Source: JAGVSV01 sp040766135
Lineage (GTDB): Bacteria > Bacillota > Clostridia > Christensenellales > Aristaeellaceae
Length of the DNA: 64,000 bases
NCBI GenBank assembly: GCA_040766135.1
Contig: JAXGRA010000009.1
Location: 48,544 to 112,543 of the forward strand
Direction of reading: 5' to 3'
This document shows positions 43,643-52,936 of the stretch, one piece after another. Positions within the stretch are counted from its first letter, which is position 1; each line of letters begins with the position of its first letter. The notes under the pieces are model-generated. The model was not told the DNA's origin. It saw nothing but the letters and a program-made list of their open reading frames with translations, and searched no databases. A program made the position numbers and the translations under genes.

Positions 43643-44560
43643 TCAGCCTTTGACCGCGCCGATGGTCAGGCCACTGATAAAGTAGCGCTGGAAGAACGGG
43701 TAGGTACAGGCAATGGGGACGACCAGCACCATGACGATGGCCATGCGGATGGTCTCGCTGGGGATCATTGCTTGAGTGCCGGCGGTCATGAAATCCTTGT
43801 TGGATTGCAGGAAGTCGATGTTGGTCTCAATGCTCATCAATAGATACTGCAGCGGGTACAGGTCCTTGCGGTTGGTGTCTAAGTACATCTTAGCCAAGAA
43901 CCAGTCGTTCCAGAACGCAAAGGCGAAGAACAGGCCGATGGTGGCCAGCGCCGGCAGCGAGATGGGCAGCACAATCTGCGCAAAGATGCGTATCTGGCGC
44001 GCGCCGTCAATCTTGGCCGATTCCACCACGGCGTCGGGCACCGTGGTCTGGAAGAATGTGCGCATGATGACGATGTACCAGGACGATGCAATCGCCGGCA
44101 GAATCAGCGCCCAGTAGGTGTTGGACAGCTTGAATATCTGGGAGTTGATCATGTAGGAGGACACCAGGCCCCCGGAAAACAGCATGGGGATGAAGATATA
44201 CACCGTGAAAAACCCGCGCAGGCGGTAGTTGCGGCGCGACAGGCCGTAGGCCATGGTGGAGCACATAAACAGCCCCGAAACGGTGCCCACCAGCGTAATG
44301 CCGATGCTGTTGAGGAAGGAGCGCCCGATATAGTCCCGGGATTTCCACAGCCATGCATAGGCGTCCAAGCTCCACTCCGCAGGGATGAACTGGTAGCCGT
44401 TCAGGCGGATGGCGTTTTCGCTGCTCAGCGAAATAATCAGCACAAATACCGCGGGCACCACGCACAGCAGCGCCAACAGGATGAACAGCACCACAATGGC
44501 GGCGTTGACCGGCTTGCTTACCTGCAGGTATTTGGCGACAGGATTCGTATGTTTTGACAT
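43643..44560 (-). CDS. Carbohydrate ABC transporter permease, LplC/MalG type
   Basis: 305 residues from the ATG preceded by GGAGGGAAAGCAAT; an open stretch of 15 codons above it is not supported. Six membrane helices and the EAA-type loop ESAKIDGARQIRIFAQIVLP are visible; it ends YFISGLTIGAVKG, the usual family end. It is separated from the first permease by 19 bases. The canonical EAA is ESA here. Confidence 0.92.
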   Translation of the reverse strand: MSKHTNPVAKYLQVSKPVNAAIVVLFILLALLCVVPAVFVLIISLSSENAIRLNGYQFIPAEWSLDAYAWLWKSRDYIGRSFLNSIGITLVGTVSGLFMCSTMAYGLSRRNYRLRGFFTVYIFIPMLFSGGLVSSYMINSQIFKLSNTYWALILPAIASSWYIVIMRTFFQTTVPDAVVESAKIDGARQIRIFAQIVLPISLPALATIGLFFAFAFWNDWFLAKMYLDTNRKDLYPLQYLLMSIETNIDFLQSNKDFMTAGTQAMIPSETIRMAIVMVLVVPIACTYPFFQRYFISGLTIGAVKG

Positions 44561-44579
44561 ATTGCTTTCCCTCCTGTGC

Positions 44580-45575
44580 TCAGAACAGCCCGGCATCCGG
44601 GTCAATGCGCTTGACGGCTAAGTTGGCCGCCACGATGGTGACCAGGCCCAGCGTCGATTGCAGGAATGCCGCTGCCGCCGAGTAGCGCACCGATGACGCG
44701 CCACCGCCGGATTTGAGCGATTTGAAAACGTAGACGTCGATGGTGGTGGTTACTTCATTGAGCAGGCCCGACCCGCGCGGCGCGGTGTAGAACAGGCCGA
44801 TGTCGGACTTGAACACATTGCCCACCGCTAAGATGAACATGATGGCAATGATGGGCCGCAGCAGCGGCAGCGTGATGAAGCGCACCTGCTCCCACTTGCT
44901 GGCGCCGTCCACCACGGCGGCCTCGTACAGCTCGCGGTCCAGCCCGTTGATGGCGGCTAAATATACCACCATGGAGTACCCCACGCCTTTCCATACGTTG
45001 AGGAACACGATGAACCACCGCCAGAAGCCGGTGTCTGCGTACCAGTTGTGGAGCAGTTGTTTGTCCAGCCACCCCATGCGTACTGCAATGGTGTTGAACA
45101 GCCCCTTGTCGGTGGACAGGAAGGCGTAGACAAAGTAGCTGACCACCACCCAGGACAGGAAGTGCGGCAGGAACATGCTGGTCTGGCACACCTTGGCCAG
45201 GCGGCGGTTGTGCATCTCGGAGATCAGCAGCGCCAGCGTGACCGGGATCAGGATGCCCAATGTAATGAACACAAGGTTGTACCCGATGGTGTTGCGGAAC
45301 ATCCGTGCGGCATCCCCGGTTTGGAACAGGTATTGAAAGTTATCAAACCCGCACCAGGGGCTGTTGTACAGCAGGCTCCACACGAAGCTCTTGCCTGGCC
45401 GCAGCTTGTACGCCTTAAAGGCGATGATGATACCGAACATGGGCAGGTAGCAGAATGCCAAGTACCAGATGGTTGTGGGCAGGTGCAGCAAAAACAGTTC
45501 CAGATTGTCAAAAGAGGCTCCGGCCTTGCCATGCCGCTTTTTTCCTTTGTGGGATGTGATGCTGTGTTGGGCCAT
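44580..45575 (-). CDS. Carbohydrate ABC transporter permease, LplB/UgpA type
   Basis: 331 residues from the ATG with AAAGGTG upstream. It has YLAFCYLPMFGIIIAFKAYK, then the EAA loop EAAVVDGASKWEQVRFITLP. It is the first gene of the three-gene importer operon. The order permease, permease, binding protein is the LplB-LplC-LplA order. No ATPase gene is adjacent. Confidence 0.93.
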   Translation of the reverse strand: MAQHSITSHKGKKRHGKAGASFDNLELFLLHLPTTIWYLAFCYLPMFGIIIAFKAYKLRPGKSFVWSLLYNSPWCGFDNFQYLFQTGDAARMFRNTIGYNLVFITLGILIPVTLALLISEMHNRRLAKVCQTSMFLPHFLSWVVVSYFVYAFLSTDKGLFNTIAVRMGWLDKQLLHNWYADTGFWRWFIVFLNVWKGVGYSMVVYLAAINGLDRELYEAAVVDGASKWEQVRFITLPLLRPIIAIMFILAVGNVFKSDIGLFYTAPRGSGLLNEVTTTIDVYVFKSLKSGGGASSVRYSAAAAFLQSTLGLVTIVAANLAVKRIDPDAGLF

Positions 45576-45754
45576 AATCTCACGCACCTTTCCGGTGATA
45601 TAGCCGCCCGGCGGCTTTTTCAAAAAGACATGTCCGACGCCATCAATGGGCGTCCTATTGTCTAATTGTTTGCACCTAAAGTGTACCACGCCGCGCGCAA
45701 TCTGTAAACAGCCAAAATCAGCTTGTGCTAAACGAAGCATGCAAACGCTGTATA

Positions 45755-45784
45755 ATTATATATATATCGAAAGCGATAAGGCAA
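45755..45784 (-). promoter_or_regulatory. Promoter with operator-like dyad for the LplA-like importer operon
   Basis: On the minus strand TTGCCT (45784-45779) and TATAAT (45760-45755) have an 18-base spacer. The palindrome TATCGAAAGCGATA (45765-45778) fills the spacer, where a repressor would block RNA polymerase. The leader to the ATG at 45575 is about 170 bases. The rest of this 305-base divergent gap holds nothing else I can name. Confidence 0.5.
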
Positions 45785-45880
45785 CTTTGTTCTACCTATT
45801 TTGCAACAATATGCACGGATAGAAAAATCCCGCGCTTTGTGTTACGCTACCAGTGATTTACTGTGCATCGGCAGGTGCGC

Positions 45881-47365
45881 ATGCAGGGAGTACAAAAGAC
45901 GATGGGCTTCCTATTTTCTGTCCAAATGGAAAAAACAAAGGGATGGCTGCGGCGCGCATGCACCGGGCTTGTTTTCCTTTTGTGTACAGCCATGCTTTTA
46001 TTTCCGCCCTTGGCTGAGGCGGAGGCGTCAAAGCCCGAAGTCACCTATTTTTTTGAAAACTACTGCGATTCATGCCACCCGGAGCTGGATTTTCATGAGG
46101 AATTCCGGCAGCTGACCGGGCAGGATTTATCCGGGTATTCGTATATATATTACAATACTGCACAAAGACATGCGCGGGCGGTTTTTGAGCAAACGATGGA
46201 ACGCTTGCAGGTGCCCGCAGCGCAGCGGCTGCTGCCGTTTGTGGCGCTGGGCGACAGATGGTATGCGGGCACCACGGCCATCCGCAGCGCGCTGCCGCGT
46301 GATTTTGCGGCAGGGGATGAGCGCACCAGCCTGATCTATTACCTGTATGTGACGGCGTGTGAGGGCTGCGCCCGCGCGCGGGAGGCGCTGGACGCGCTGC
46401 CGCCTGAAATAGAGGTAACGCGTGGCGACTACACATTTTTATCGCCCGTTCAGGTGGTGCCGGTGGACATCGGCGGCGATTTAGGGCTGGCGCAGGCGCT
46501 GTTTGACCGCTATCAGGTGCCGGAGGAAAAGCGCATGGCGCCCATGGTGCTGCTGCGCGATACGTATCTAAGCGGCGCGGACAGCATTGCGCGCTCCCTT
46601 GCGTTCCGCCTGGCACGGGGTGAGGCGGTGGGCACGCCTGTGGTGGCCGCGCAGGCCGCCGATGTAAGCGCGCTGAGCCTGCTGGGCGCCATTGGGGCGG
46701 GGCTGGTGGGCGGGCTCAACCCCTGCGCGCTGGGCATGCTGCTGTTTTTCCTGACGGTGCTGCTGTCCATGGGGCGCAGGGTGGGCGCGCTGGCCGCCGT
46801 ATATCTGGCCAGCAAGCTGGCGACCTATCTGCTGATCGGCACGCTGCTGTACAGCGCGTTCCGGCTGTGGAACCCGTGGTGGCTGCCGCAGGCGCTCAAG
46901 CTGGTGCTGACGGCGCTGGGGCTGGGGCTGATGGCGCTGAACATTATGGACGCCCTGGCCGTGCGCAGGCACGATCATGGGCGCATTAAAAACCAGCTGC
47001 CCCAGGGCGCGCGGCAATACCTGCACGGGCGCATGCGCACCCTGCTGCACGGCGGGCGCGCGCTGTGGCCGTCGGTGATATTGGTGTCGATACTGGTGGC
47101 CAGCGTGGAGTTTCTGTGCGCAGGGCAGGTGTATCTGGCCACGCTGCTGACAGGCATTGAGCAAGGCAGCCGGGGTGCCGGCATGCACTTGATGCTGCTG
47201 GCCTATTGCCTGGCGTTTTTGCTGCCCTCGGCGGTGCTGGCCTTTGTGGCTGCCCGGGGGCAGGCGCTGCCCCGCATCGCGGCATGGGTCAACGACCGCA
47301 TGCAGCTGACCAAGTGGCTGACCGCGGCGCTGTTTGCCGTGGTGATAATCATACTGTGGCTGTAA
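45881..47365 (+). CDS. CcdA/DsbD-type thiol-disulfide membrane protein with two thioredoxin-like modules
   Basis: 494 residues from the ATG at 45881. Starts at GTG 45863, ATG 45902 or ATG 45926 are also possible and no ribosome site decides. A signal-like helix lies at about 26-47. Two outer thioredoxin-like modules each have a CxxC: CDSC (62-65) and CEGC (160-163). From about 262, six helices form a CcdA-like core with NPCALGMLLFFL (Cys 282) and EFLCAGQVYLATL as the paired transmembrane cysteines. It should pass reducing power from cytoplasmic thioredoxin outward. Carrying both modules ahead of the membrane core differs from E. coli DsbD, which has one on each side. Confidence 0.82.
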   Translation: MQGVQKTMGFLFSVQMEKTKGWLRRACTGLVFLLCTAMLLFPPLAEAEASKPEVTYFFENYCDSCHPELDFHEEFRQLTGQDLSGYSYIYYNTAQRHARAVFEQTMERLQVPAAQRLLPFVALGDRWYAGTTAIRSALPRDFAAGDERTSLIYYLYVTACEGCARAREALDALPPEIEVTRGDYTFLSPVQVVPVDIGGDLGLAQALFDRYQVPEEKRMAPMVLLRDTYLSGADSIARSLAFRLARGEAVGTPVVAAQAADVSALSLLGAIGAGLVGGLNPCALGMLLFFLTVLLSMGRRVGALAAVYLASKLATYLLIGTLLYSAFRLWNPWWLPQALKLVLTALGLGLMALNIMDALAVRRHDHGRIKNQLPQGARQYLHGRMRTLLHGGRALWPSVILVSILVASVEFLCAGQVYLATLLTGIEQGSRGAGMHLMLLAYCLAFLLPSAVLAFVAARGQALPRIAAWVNDRMQLTKWLTAALFAVVIIILWL

Positions 47366-47385
47366 AGCGAAAAGGAGGAAATACA

Positions 47386-48702
47386 ATGGAACTGTTAAAT
47401 CAGGTAGACTATGTGGCCCAGGTAAATGCTTCGCGCGATGAGCGCATGGCGTGGTGGCGCGAGGCGCGTTTTGGCATGTTTGTACATTACGGGCTGTACT
47501 CCGTCATGGGGCGGCACGAATGGGCGATGGTGCAGGAGAACATTCCCATTGCGGAGTATGAAAAGCTTGCGGACAAGTTCCAGCCCAAGCCCGGCGCCCC
47601 GCGGGAGTGGGCAGCGCTGGCCAAGAAAGCGGGCATGAAGTACATGGTGTTGACCTCGCGGCACCACGAGGGGTTTAGCCTGTGGGACAGCAAGGTCAAC
47701 CCGTACAACTCCGTCAACTATGGCCCCAAGCGCGACATCGTGCGCGAGTTTGTAGAGGCCTGCCGCGAATATGACCTCAAAATTGGGTTCTATTCCACGT
47801 TGATGGAGTGGCACCATCCGGACAGCTGGCGGTGCGCGTTTGATGTGGATGCGCGCAGGCGCTTCAACGACTATCTGGAAGCGCTGAACACCGAATTGCT
47901 GACCAACTATGGCAAAATCGATATCCTGTGGTATGACGTGCCGCGCCCGATGGAGCATGCCGAGGGCTGGGACAGCGTGGCGCGCAACCAGCGCTTGCGC
48001 AAGCTGCAGCCGCACATTATTATCAATGACCGCAGCCGCCTGCCGGAGGACTTTGGGACGCCGGAGGGGCATGTCACGCCGGGCGATCGTGATTGGGAAG
48101 CGTGCATGACGTTTAATGACATAAGCTGGGGCTATGTGGACGAGGAACAGGCCAAGCCCTATGCCTATACGCCGCAGCGCATCCTCAAAATGCTGTCCAC
48201 CTGCGCGCGCGGAGGGGGCAACCTGCTGCTGAATATTGGCCCTGCGCCCGATGGCTCGGTGCCCAAGGATGCCATTGAGCCCCTGCTCAAGGTGGGTGAG
48301 TGGCTGAAGGAAAACGGCGATGCCGTGTACGGCAAGGTCATCCGCCCTGGCGGAGGCTGGCTGGAGGCCCAGTTTGGCGGCAACGGGCTGTGCGCAGCAT
48401 CCAGAAAAGGCAACACCATCTATCTATGGAACTGGATTTGGCCGCATGGCGGCACCATGGGCGTGGGCGGTTATCGCGACGCGCCTAAGCGCGTGTATCT
48501 GGTCAAGGATGGAACGCCCATTGATTTTGAGCACAAGGGGCATCGCATTATTCTCAAAAACCTGCCGGATAAATCACCGGATACGATCAATGGCGTGGCT
48601 GTGATTGCCATGGAGTTTGATCAGGTGCCGGGGTATCGCTTTGCGTCCTATTACCCGCAGCTGCACAACGGGCAGGACATTGCACGGGATAACAAAATCT
48701 GA
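47386..48702 (+). CDS. Alpha-L-fucosidase family GH29 protein
   Basis: 438 residues from the ATG with AAAGGAGGAAAT upstream. Barrel motifs are RFGMFVHYGLYSVMGRHEW, VLTSRHHEGFSLWDSK (with the sugar-binding His pair) and DILWYDVPRP, where the Asp is the expected nucleophile. NLLLNIGPAPDGSVP is the GH29 end-of-barrel signature. There is no signal peptide, so it would remove alpha-L-fucose from imported oligosaccharides or act on aryl fucosides. The C-terminal beta domain (about 345-438) is short. It starts 20 bases past the CcdA-like gene. Confidence 0.93.
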   Translation: MELLNQVDYVAQVNASRDERMAWWREARFGMFVHYGLYSVMGRHEWAMVQENIPIAEYEKLADKFQPKPGAPREWAALAKKAGMKYMVLTSRHHEGFSLWDSKVNPYNSVNYGPKRDIVREFVEACREYDLKIGFYSTLMEWHHPDSWRCAFDVDARRRFNDYLEALNTELLTNYGKIDILWYDVPRPMEHAEGWDSVARNQRLRKLQPHIIINDRSRLPEDFGTPEGHVTPGDRDWEACMTFNDISWGYVDEEQAKPYAYTPQRILKMLSTCARGGGNLLLNIGPAPDGSVPKDAIEPLLKVGEWLKENGDAVYGKVIRPGGGWLEAQFGGNGLCAASRKGNTIYLWNWIWPHGGTMGVGGYRDAPKRVYLVKDGTPIDFEHKGHRIILKNLPDKSPDTINGVAVIAMEFDQVPGYRFASYYPQLHNGQDIARDNKI

Positions 48703-48735
48703 CCGGCTTGACTTGGGCGCGGAAGGAAGGTTTGC

Positions 48736-49860
48736 ATGAAGATACCGAAGAAGGACGCGGCGATCTGGTTTGAGTTTTTTGCTTCGCTCCCCGAGGAGGA
48801 AGGTTTATCCGTCCGGCAGATGGAAATCGTATACGCTGCGCTGGCGCAGATTGAGCGCGCGGTGGAGGCGCGGCGCGAAAAGGAAATCGCGAAGCTGAAA
48901 ACAGCGCATACCCTGAACGGGCGCACGCTGTTTTGCGGCAACGAAAAAAAGTTCCCCAGGGGCTGCGTTTCCTGCCTGATGGGTACGGGCTTGAACGCCG
49001 TCCGCAAAACCAACAGATGCAACCTTCATTGCGCCTTCTGCTACGATTACGGCCGCCTGGACGATCAGCCGCCCGTGGGGGCAGGGCTGTGGGAAATCGG
49101 CGGCACAAAGCTATACGCGCAGGATCTGCCCCTGCTTTTGTCTATCCACAAAAAGCCCAGCGGCATTGCCTATGTGTACCTTGAGCCCTTTATGGAGATT
49201 GAGGAGTATATCCCCGTGATCCGTATTTTTCACGAGCACGGGGTATACCAGCATATGTATACAAACGGCACGCTCGCAACGGAAGATAATTTGCAGGCGC
49301 TGGGCGAAGCTGGGCTGGACGAGCTGCGCTTTAACTTAGGCGCGACGAACGCATCGGACAGGGTGATCGAAGCCATGAGCACCGCAAAGCGCTTTATCCC
49401 CCGCGTGGGCGTTGAAACGCCCATGACGCCGGCGTTTGACCATGCCTTCCACCAAAAGAAAGGCGCAATCTTATCCTCCGGGATTGATTTTATCAACTGC
49501 GCCGAGCTGCATCTGAACCCCAACAACATTGACAACTATGCGGGCGAGCCCATGTATATGACGCGCCTGGGCTACCTGTCGCCCATCTGGAGCCGGGACC
49601 TGGCCATTCGCCTCCTGCAGGAATGCGAGGAGGAAAGCTGGGACATCGCCGTGCACGATTGCTCCAACCGCACAAAGCTTGCCCGCGATCTCAATCTGCG
49701 CGCAAAGGAAGGCGGATGGTTTGGCGCATCCGCCTATGCCTGTGAGTTTGATACCATCCCCTACGCATATTTCCTGCCGATTTTACAGGATGAGGGCTTT
49801 GCCTTTTTAGAGGAAGAGCCTCTCCCCGAGGGGTACCGCGTGGGGGATATGACGTTTTAA
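48736..49860 (+). CDS. Radical SAM protein of unknown substrate
   Basis: 374 residues. The radical SAM cluster motif CNLHCAFC places cysteines at 95, 99 and 102 and should hold a [4Fe-4S] centre with S-adenosylmethionine. Three more cysteines (67, 77 and 80, in LFCGNE and GCVSC) lie just before it, unusual for the family. YVYLEPFMEIEEYIPVIRIF and the TNGTLA strand follow the SPASM-less barrel pattern (quoted in short form). An N-terminal helical region covers 1-60. Context (GH29 upstream, hydrolase downstream on the other strand) does not reveal the substrate. Confidence 0.85.
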   Translation: MKIPKKDAAIWFEFFASLPEEEGLSVRQMEIVYAALAQIERAVEARREKEIAKLKTAHTLNGRTLFCGNEKKFPRGCVSCLMGTGLNAVRKTNRCNLHCAFCYDYGRLDDQPPVGAGLWEIGGTKLYAQDLPLLLSIHKKPSGIAYVYLEPFMEIEEYIPVIRIFHEHGVYQHMYTNGTLATEDNLQALGEAGLDELRFNLGATNASDRVIEAMSTAKRFIPRVGVETPMTPAFDHAFHQKKGAILSSGIDFINCAELHLNPNNIDNYAGEPMYMTRLGYLSPIWSRDLAIRLLQECEEESWDIAVHDCSNRTKLARDLNLRAKEGGWFGASAYACEFDTIPYAYFLPILQDEGFAFLEEEPLPEGYRVGDMTF

Positions 49861-49866
49861 AGTGCG

Positions 49867-51120
49867 CTAAAAATCCTTCCCCTTCGTCAGCCGGACAAAG
49901 AACTGGAAGTTCGGATCCCCGCGCTCCCGGGTGGTTTCGGCCAGTGTGTCCGGGCTGAGGGGCAGCTGGTCGATCACGGTTTCGCCTTCCGGTGTTTTTA
50001 TCGTCAGCGGGCGGAACAGATCGGCCATTTGCTCGTTGAGCAGGATGGAGTAAGCGCCGTTTACGGTGCAGCGCTCAACGGTAACGGTGTTGGTCGCTTT
50101 GTCATACCTGGCTTCGATCACGCCCTCTTTTACTTCGGCCGGCGCGCTCAGCCAGTAAAAGGAAAGCACCTCCCGCCGGTCTGCGCGCGTGGACAGATCC
50201 CACATCACACTTTCGGGTAGCGGGTCGCGGCGGTGTTGCTCAAGGAAGCGGGCGGCGTTGGTATCGGCCTCGATGGCCTCTATGGAACCGGTATCAAGCC
50301 ATTCCCCAATGTTCTTTAACACCTTTTGCCGTTCAACTGCATAGTCGAGGATGCCGTGTCCTTTTCCCACGTGGATGAAGCATGCGTGGGCAAAGCCTGC
50401 CGGGTATTGGGCCTGCAGCTTGTCCAGCTTGATGGCGTATTCGGCGGTTACACGGTTGCGGTCATAGGCGCTGTCGTCAATCCCTGCCTGCAACAGGAAG
50501 GGCAGGCGGAAGGTGTTCAGCATGCTGACTCCATTGGGGTGCCCCGCGGACATCGAGGCCGCGGCAAAGCGGTCGGCCATCCTGGGCGCGACGGCGTAGA
50601 CCCCGTCCCCGCCCGCGGAATAGCCCATCAGGTAGACGCGGTTGGGATCGACATTCTCAAACAGAATCAGGTTCTGAATCAGCCGGTCGTACAGCGGGTA
50701 GGATTCCGGGTTAAAGTGCGTGTCCCAGGTGTCGCGCACGCCGCGCGGGGCGACATAGACGGCGTTTTTAACAGCGTACAGATAATAGATCTGCATATGC
50801 CGCCATTGCTGGTCGTTGATGGCGGGGGTGTCGCTTGCGCCGCCGCCATGCAGGGCGATATAGCAGGCGTAGCCGTTTTCGTCCGCTTTCCCGGTTTTTT
50901 GGACGGTAAAACGCATGGCTGCATCGCCGAAGCTCATTTTCAGCGCCTTCATTTCTTCAAGCCGCGTTTGCGATTGCCTTTCGCGTTCGGCATAGGCCTC
51001 CCACGCCGCCTGGCGCGCGCTTTGAAGGTCGGTTAAGCTTTGGTAGGGGCTTGATTGGTCGGCTATGCCCGCGTGGCACAAGGTCAGCGCCGCCATCAGG
51101 ATGAGGAATAATCGTTTCAA
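49867..51120 (-). CDS. Secreted alpha/beta hydrolase (esterase/depolymerase-like)
   Basis: 417 residues from a TTG start eight bases after AAAGGAG; the frame further up has no ribosome site. The signal peptide reads MKRLFLILMAALTLCHAGIA. The oxyanion-hole HGGG (YIALHGGGASD) and nucleophile elbow LMGYSAGGDGVY fit an esterase fold; GKGHGILDY supplies the His. An N-terminal helical stretch (about 25-70) precedes the core, and a beta-rich C-terminus (about 320-417) follows. It may cleave ester groups from polysaccharide or polyester. It is the last of a four-gene minus-strand run. Confidence 0.82.
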   Translation of the reverse strand: MKRLFLILMAALTLCHAGIADQSSPYQSLTDLQSARQAAWEAYAERERQSQTRLEEMKALKMSFGDAAMRFTVQKTGKADENGYACYIALHGGGASDTPAINDQQWRHMQIYYLYAVKNAVYVAPRGVRDTWDTHFNPESYPLYDRLIQNLILFENVDPNRVYLMGYSAGGDGVYAVAPRMADRFAAASMSAGHPNGVSMLNTFRLPFLLQAGIDDSAYDRNRVTAEYAIKLDKLQAQYPAGFAHACFIHVGKGHGILDYAVERQKVLKNIGEWLDTGSIEAIEADTNAARFLEQHRRDPLPESVMWDLSTRADRREVLSFYWLSAPAEVKEGVIEARYDKATNTVTVERCTVNGAYSILLNEQMADLFRPLTIKTPEGETVIDQLPLSPDTLAETTRERGDPNFQFFVRLTKGKDF

Positions 51121-51157
51121 GGGATTGTCTCCTTTAAGGAAAATTATCCGCACAGCT

Positions 51158-51802
51158 CTATTCTGCCTGCACTTCCAGCACCACGCACCGGGGCTGTTCG
51201 CTCAGGTCGTCCTTGGTGACGCGCAGCAGCGGCTGGTGCGAGGGCGCAGGCATCAGGCGCGTGAAACCGTCCACCGTGGCGATGACCTCATAGCCGCCCT
51301 TGTCGTTGCGGTAGTGCATGGGGATGGCGATGCGCGCGCCGCTGTCCTGAACGATTTGGGCGGCCTGCTGGGCATCGATGGTATAGTGCCCGCCCACCGG
51401 CAGCATCATCACGTCAACGCCGCGCAGCGCGCGGGCCAGGGTGTCGTCAGGCAGCGCGCCGATGTCGCCTAAATGGGCAATCCGAAGGCCGTCTGCTTCG
51501 ATAACAAAGCAGGTGTTCAGCCCCCGCAGCGCGCCTTGCTTGTCGTCATGGAAGCTTTGATACCCCTGCACCCGGATGCCGTGGGGCAGCGTATGCGGGC
51601 CAAATTCGCGCAGCAGCAGGGGGTTGCCCTGCACCTTGCTCACCTCGGTGTGGTCGGCATGGCCGTGGCTCATGGTCACGGCGTCGGCTTTTACTGGGTG
51701 CATGGGGTAGCCGGTCTCGGCGTTGTACGGGTCGGTCAGGATGCGGTAGCCGTCCGCTGTTTCCAGCAGGAATTGCGCATGGCCGTGGTAGGTGATAAGC
51801 AT
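51158..51802 (-). CDS. UPF0173-type metal-dependent hydrolase (MBL fold)
   Basis: 214 residues from the ATG preceded by AAGGAGGTCACC; an in-frame ATG five codons earlier is less suited. MLITYHGHAQFLLE and the metallo-beta-lactamase motif MSHGHADHTE give metal ligands, followed by IAHLGDIG and IPMHYRND. The family (YtkL-like) is of unknown substrate. It lies between the 168-residue unknown gene (11-base gap) and the secreted hydrolase (37-base gap). Confidence 0.92.
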   Translation of the reverse strand: MLITYHGHAQFLLETADGYRILTDPYNAETGYPMHPVKADAVTMSHGHADHTEVSKVQGNPLLLREFGPHTLPHGIRVQGYQSFHDDKQGALRGLNTCFVIEADGLRIAHLGDIGALPDDTLARALRGVDVMMLPVGGHYTIDAQQAAQIVQDSGARIAIPMHYRNDKGGYEVIATVDGFTRLMPAPSHQPLLRVTKDDLSEQPRCVVLEVQAE

Positions 51803-51813
51803 GGTGACCTCCT

Positions 51814-52320
51814 TCATCTGTCGTTTTCGTTGAGCAGGTTTGTTGCGATAACCAGATACGCCAGCCCCGTGGGCGGCGCTTGTTTTGTGCGCAGGGCGGC
51901 GGCCAGCGCCGCGCCCAAGTGGCGGGTCAGCGCCGGGATGTCCTTTTGCTGCATCAAAAACACCGCGCGGTTAAAGGTGTCGGCATCCGGCGCGCCGGGG
52001 GCATGGCGCAGCAGCGCCCGGCACACGCCCCACAGGCCGAAGGTTTTGTCATGGGGCGGCGGCAGCGGCCCGGCAGGCAGGCTGTGCAGCCATTGCGCGC
52101 AGGCATCGGGCGTCCAGTCAAGGAACGCCTTGCCGTTCTCTATGCAGCAGGCAAAGCCCAGCTGCATAAGGGCGTCTACCGCCCGCTGCGCATCCGGGGG
52201 CGCATAGCGCGCGGGGAAATCGCTCATCAAAAGCGCGCGCCCTGTCCTGTCAAAGGCGACAAGGCAGGGCGCAGGCAGCGCAGGGCGTACCTGCACGCGG
52301 ATCAACTCAAACGGCGTCAT
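51814..52320 (-). CDS. Uncharacterised protein in the DUF1934-UPF0173 operon
   Basis: 168 residues from the ATG at 52320, which overlaps the DUF1934 gene by 14 bases. I do not recognise the family. It is rich in Ala and Leu, probably all-helical after a short N-terminal strand (LIRVQVRPALPAP), and has no signal peptide or membrane helix. Segments such as FGLWGVCRALLRHAPGAPDA and HLGAALAAALRTKQAPPTGL are typical. Co-directional overlap with both neighbours argues that it is real. Confidence 0.6.
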   Translation of the reverse strand: MTPFELIRVQVRPALPAPCLVAFDRTGRALLMSDFPARYAPPDAQRAVDALMQLGFACCIENGKAFLDWTPDACAQWLHSLPAGPLPPPHDKTFGLWGVCRALLRHAPGAPDADTFNRAVFLMQQKDIPALTRHLGAALAAALRTKQAPPTGLAYLVIATNLLNENDR

Positions 52321-52750
52321 GCTGGCTGGCGGCAAAGTCGATGCGCAGATGGTGCACCGAGGTAAACTGCCCCTGGATGTCCAGCTGATATTTCAGCGAT
52401 ATCTCGCCCTGGCCGCCCTCGTTGACGTAATAGTCCACGCGGGACGGAAAAATGCCCATGTCAAACGTGCCAAAGGGTGTGCGGTAACTGCTCTCGTAGC
52501 GGCGGCCCTTCTGGAACACCATGTTGGTGCCATAGGCGCCGTCGCGCCGCATGGTCACGATGCCGTCGTCCAGGGTCATGGTAATCTGATGCTTTTCGTC
52601 GGAGTCGGACTGGCGTTCCTCATACTTCAATTTCCATTTGTTTCGCGAGCCCGACAGCGTGCCCACCGTGGTCAGCCGCATGGCGTCATCCTCTTCCCCG
52701 CGGTGCATGGCCACCCCCGTTACCGTCAGCAAAACCGGCTTCTTGCGCAT
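52307..52750 (-). CDS. DUF1934 domain protein (YwiB-like)
   Basis: 147 residues, usual for the family. It opens KPVLLTVTGVAMHRGEEDDAM (cut here: KPVLLTVTGVAMH), with KWKLKYEERQ and the lipocalin-like beta-barrel pattern YRTPFGTFDMGIFP. YwiB-type genes often sit near argS in Bacilli and Clostridia, but no argS is seen here. It is the first gene of the minus-strand run and is divergent from the acetate-transporter-type gene. Confidence 0.87.
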   Translation of the reverse strand: MRKKPVLLTVTGVAMHRGEEDDAMRLTTVGTLSGSRNKWKLKYEERQSDSDEKHQITMTLDDGIVTMRRDGAYGTNMVFQKGRRYESSYRTPFGTFDMGIFPSRVDYYVNEGGQGEISLKYQLDIQGQFTSVHHLRIDFAASQHDAV

Positions 52751-52936
52751 TCAGTCCACCTCCCTGCGATGTGATTATATCATACCCCCATGGGCATGCC
52801 TATAACCATTCAGAGAGTTTTGCGCAATGGCGTGAAAACACCTCGCTTGAGCCGGTTGCGCGCAACCATTGCATATTTCCCGGCGATACCGTACACTGCT
52901 ATCGGTTTTCTAAAGAAAAAGATGGAGGAAACATCT

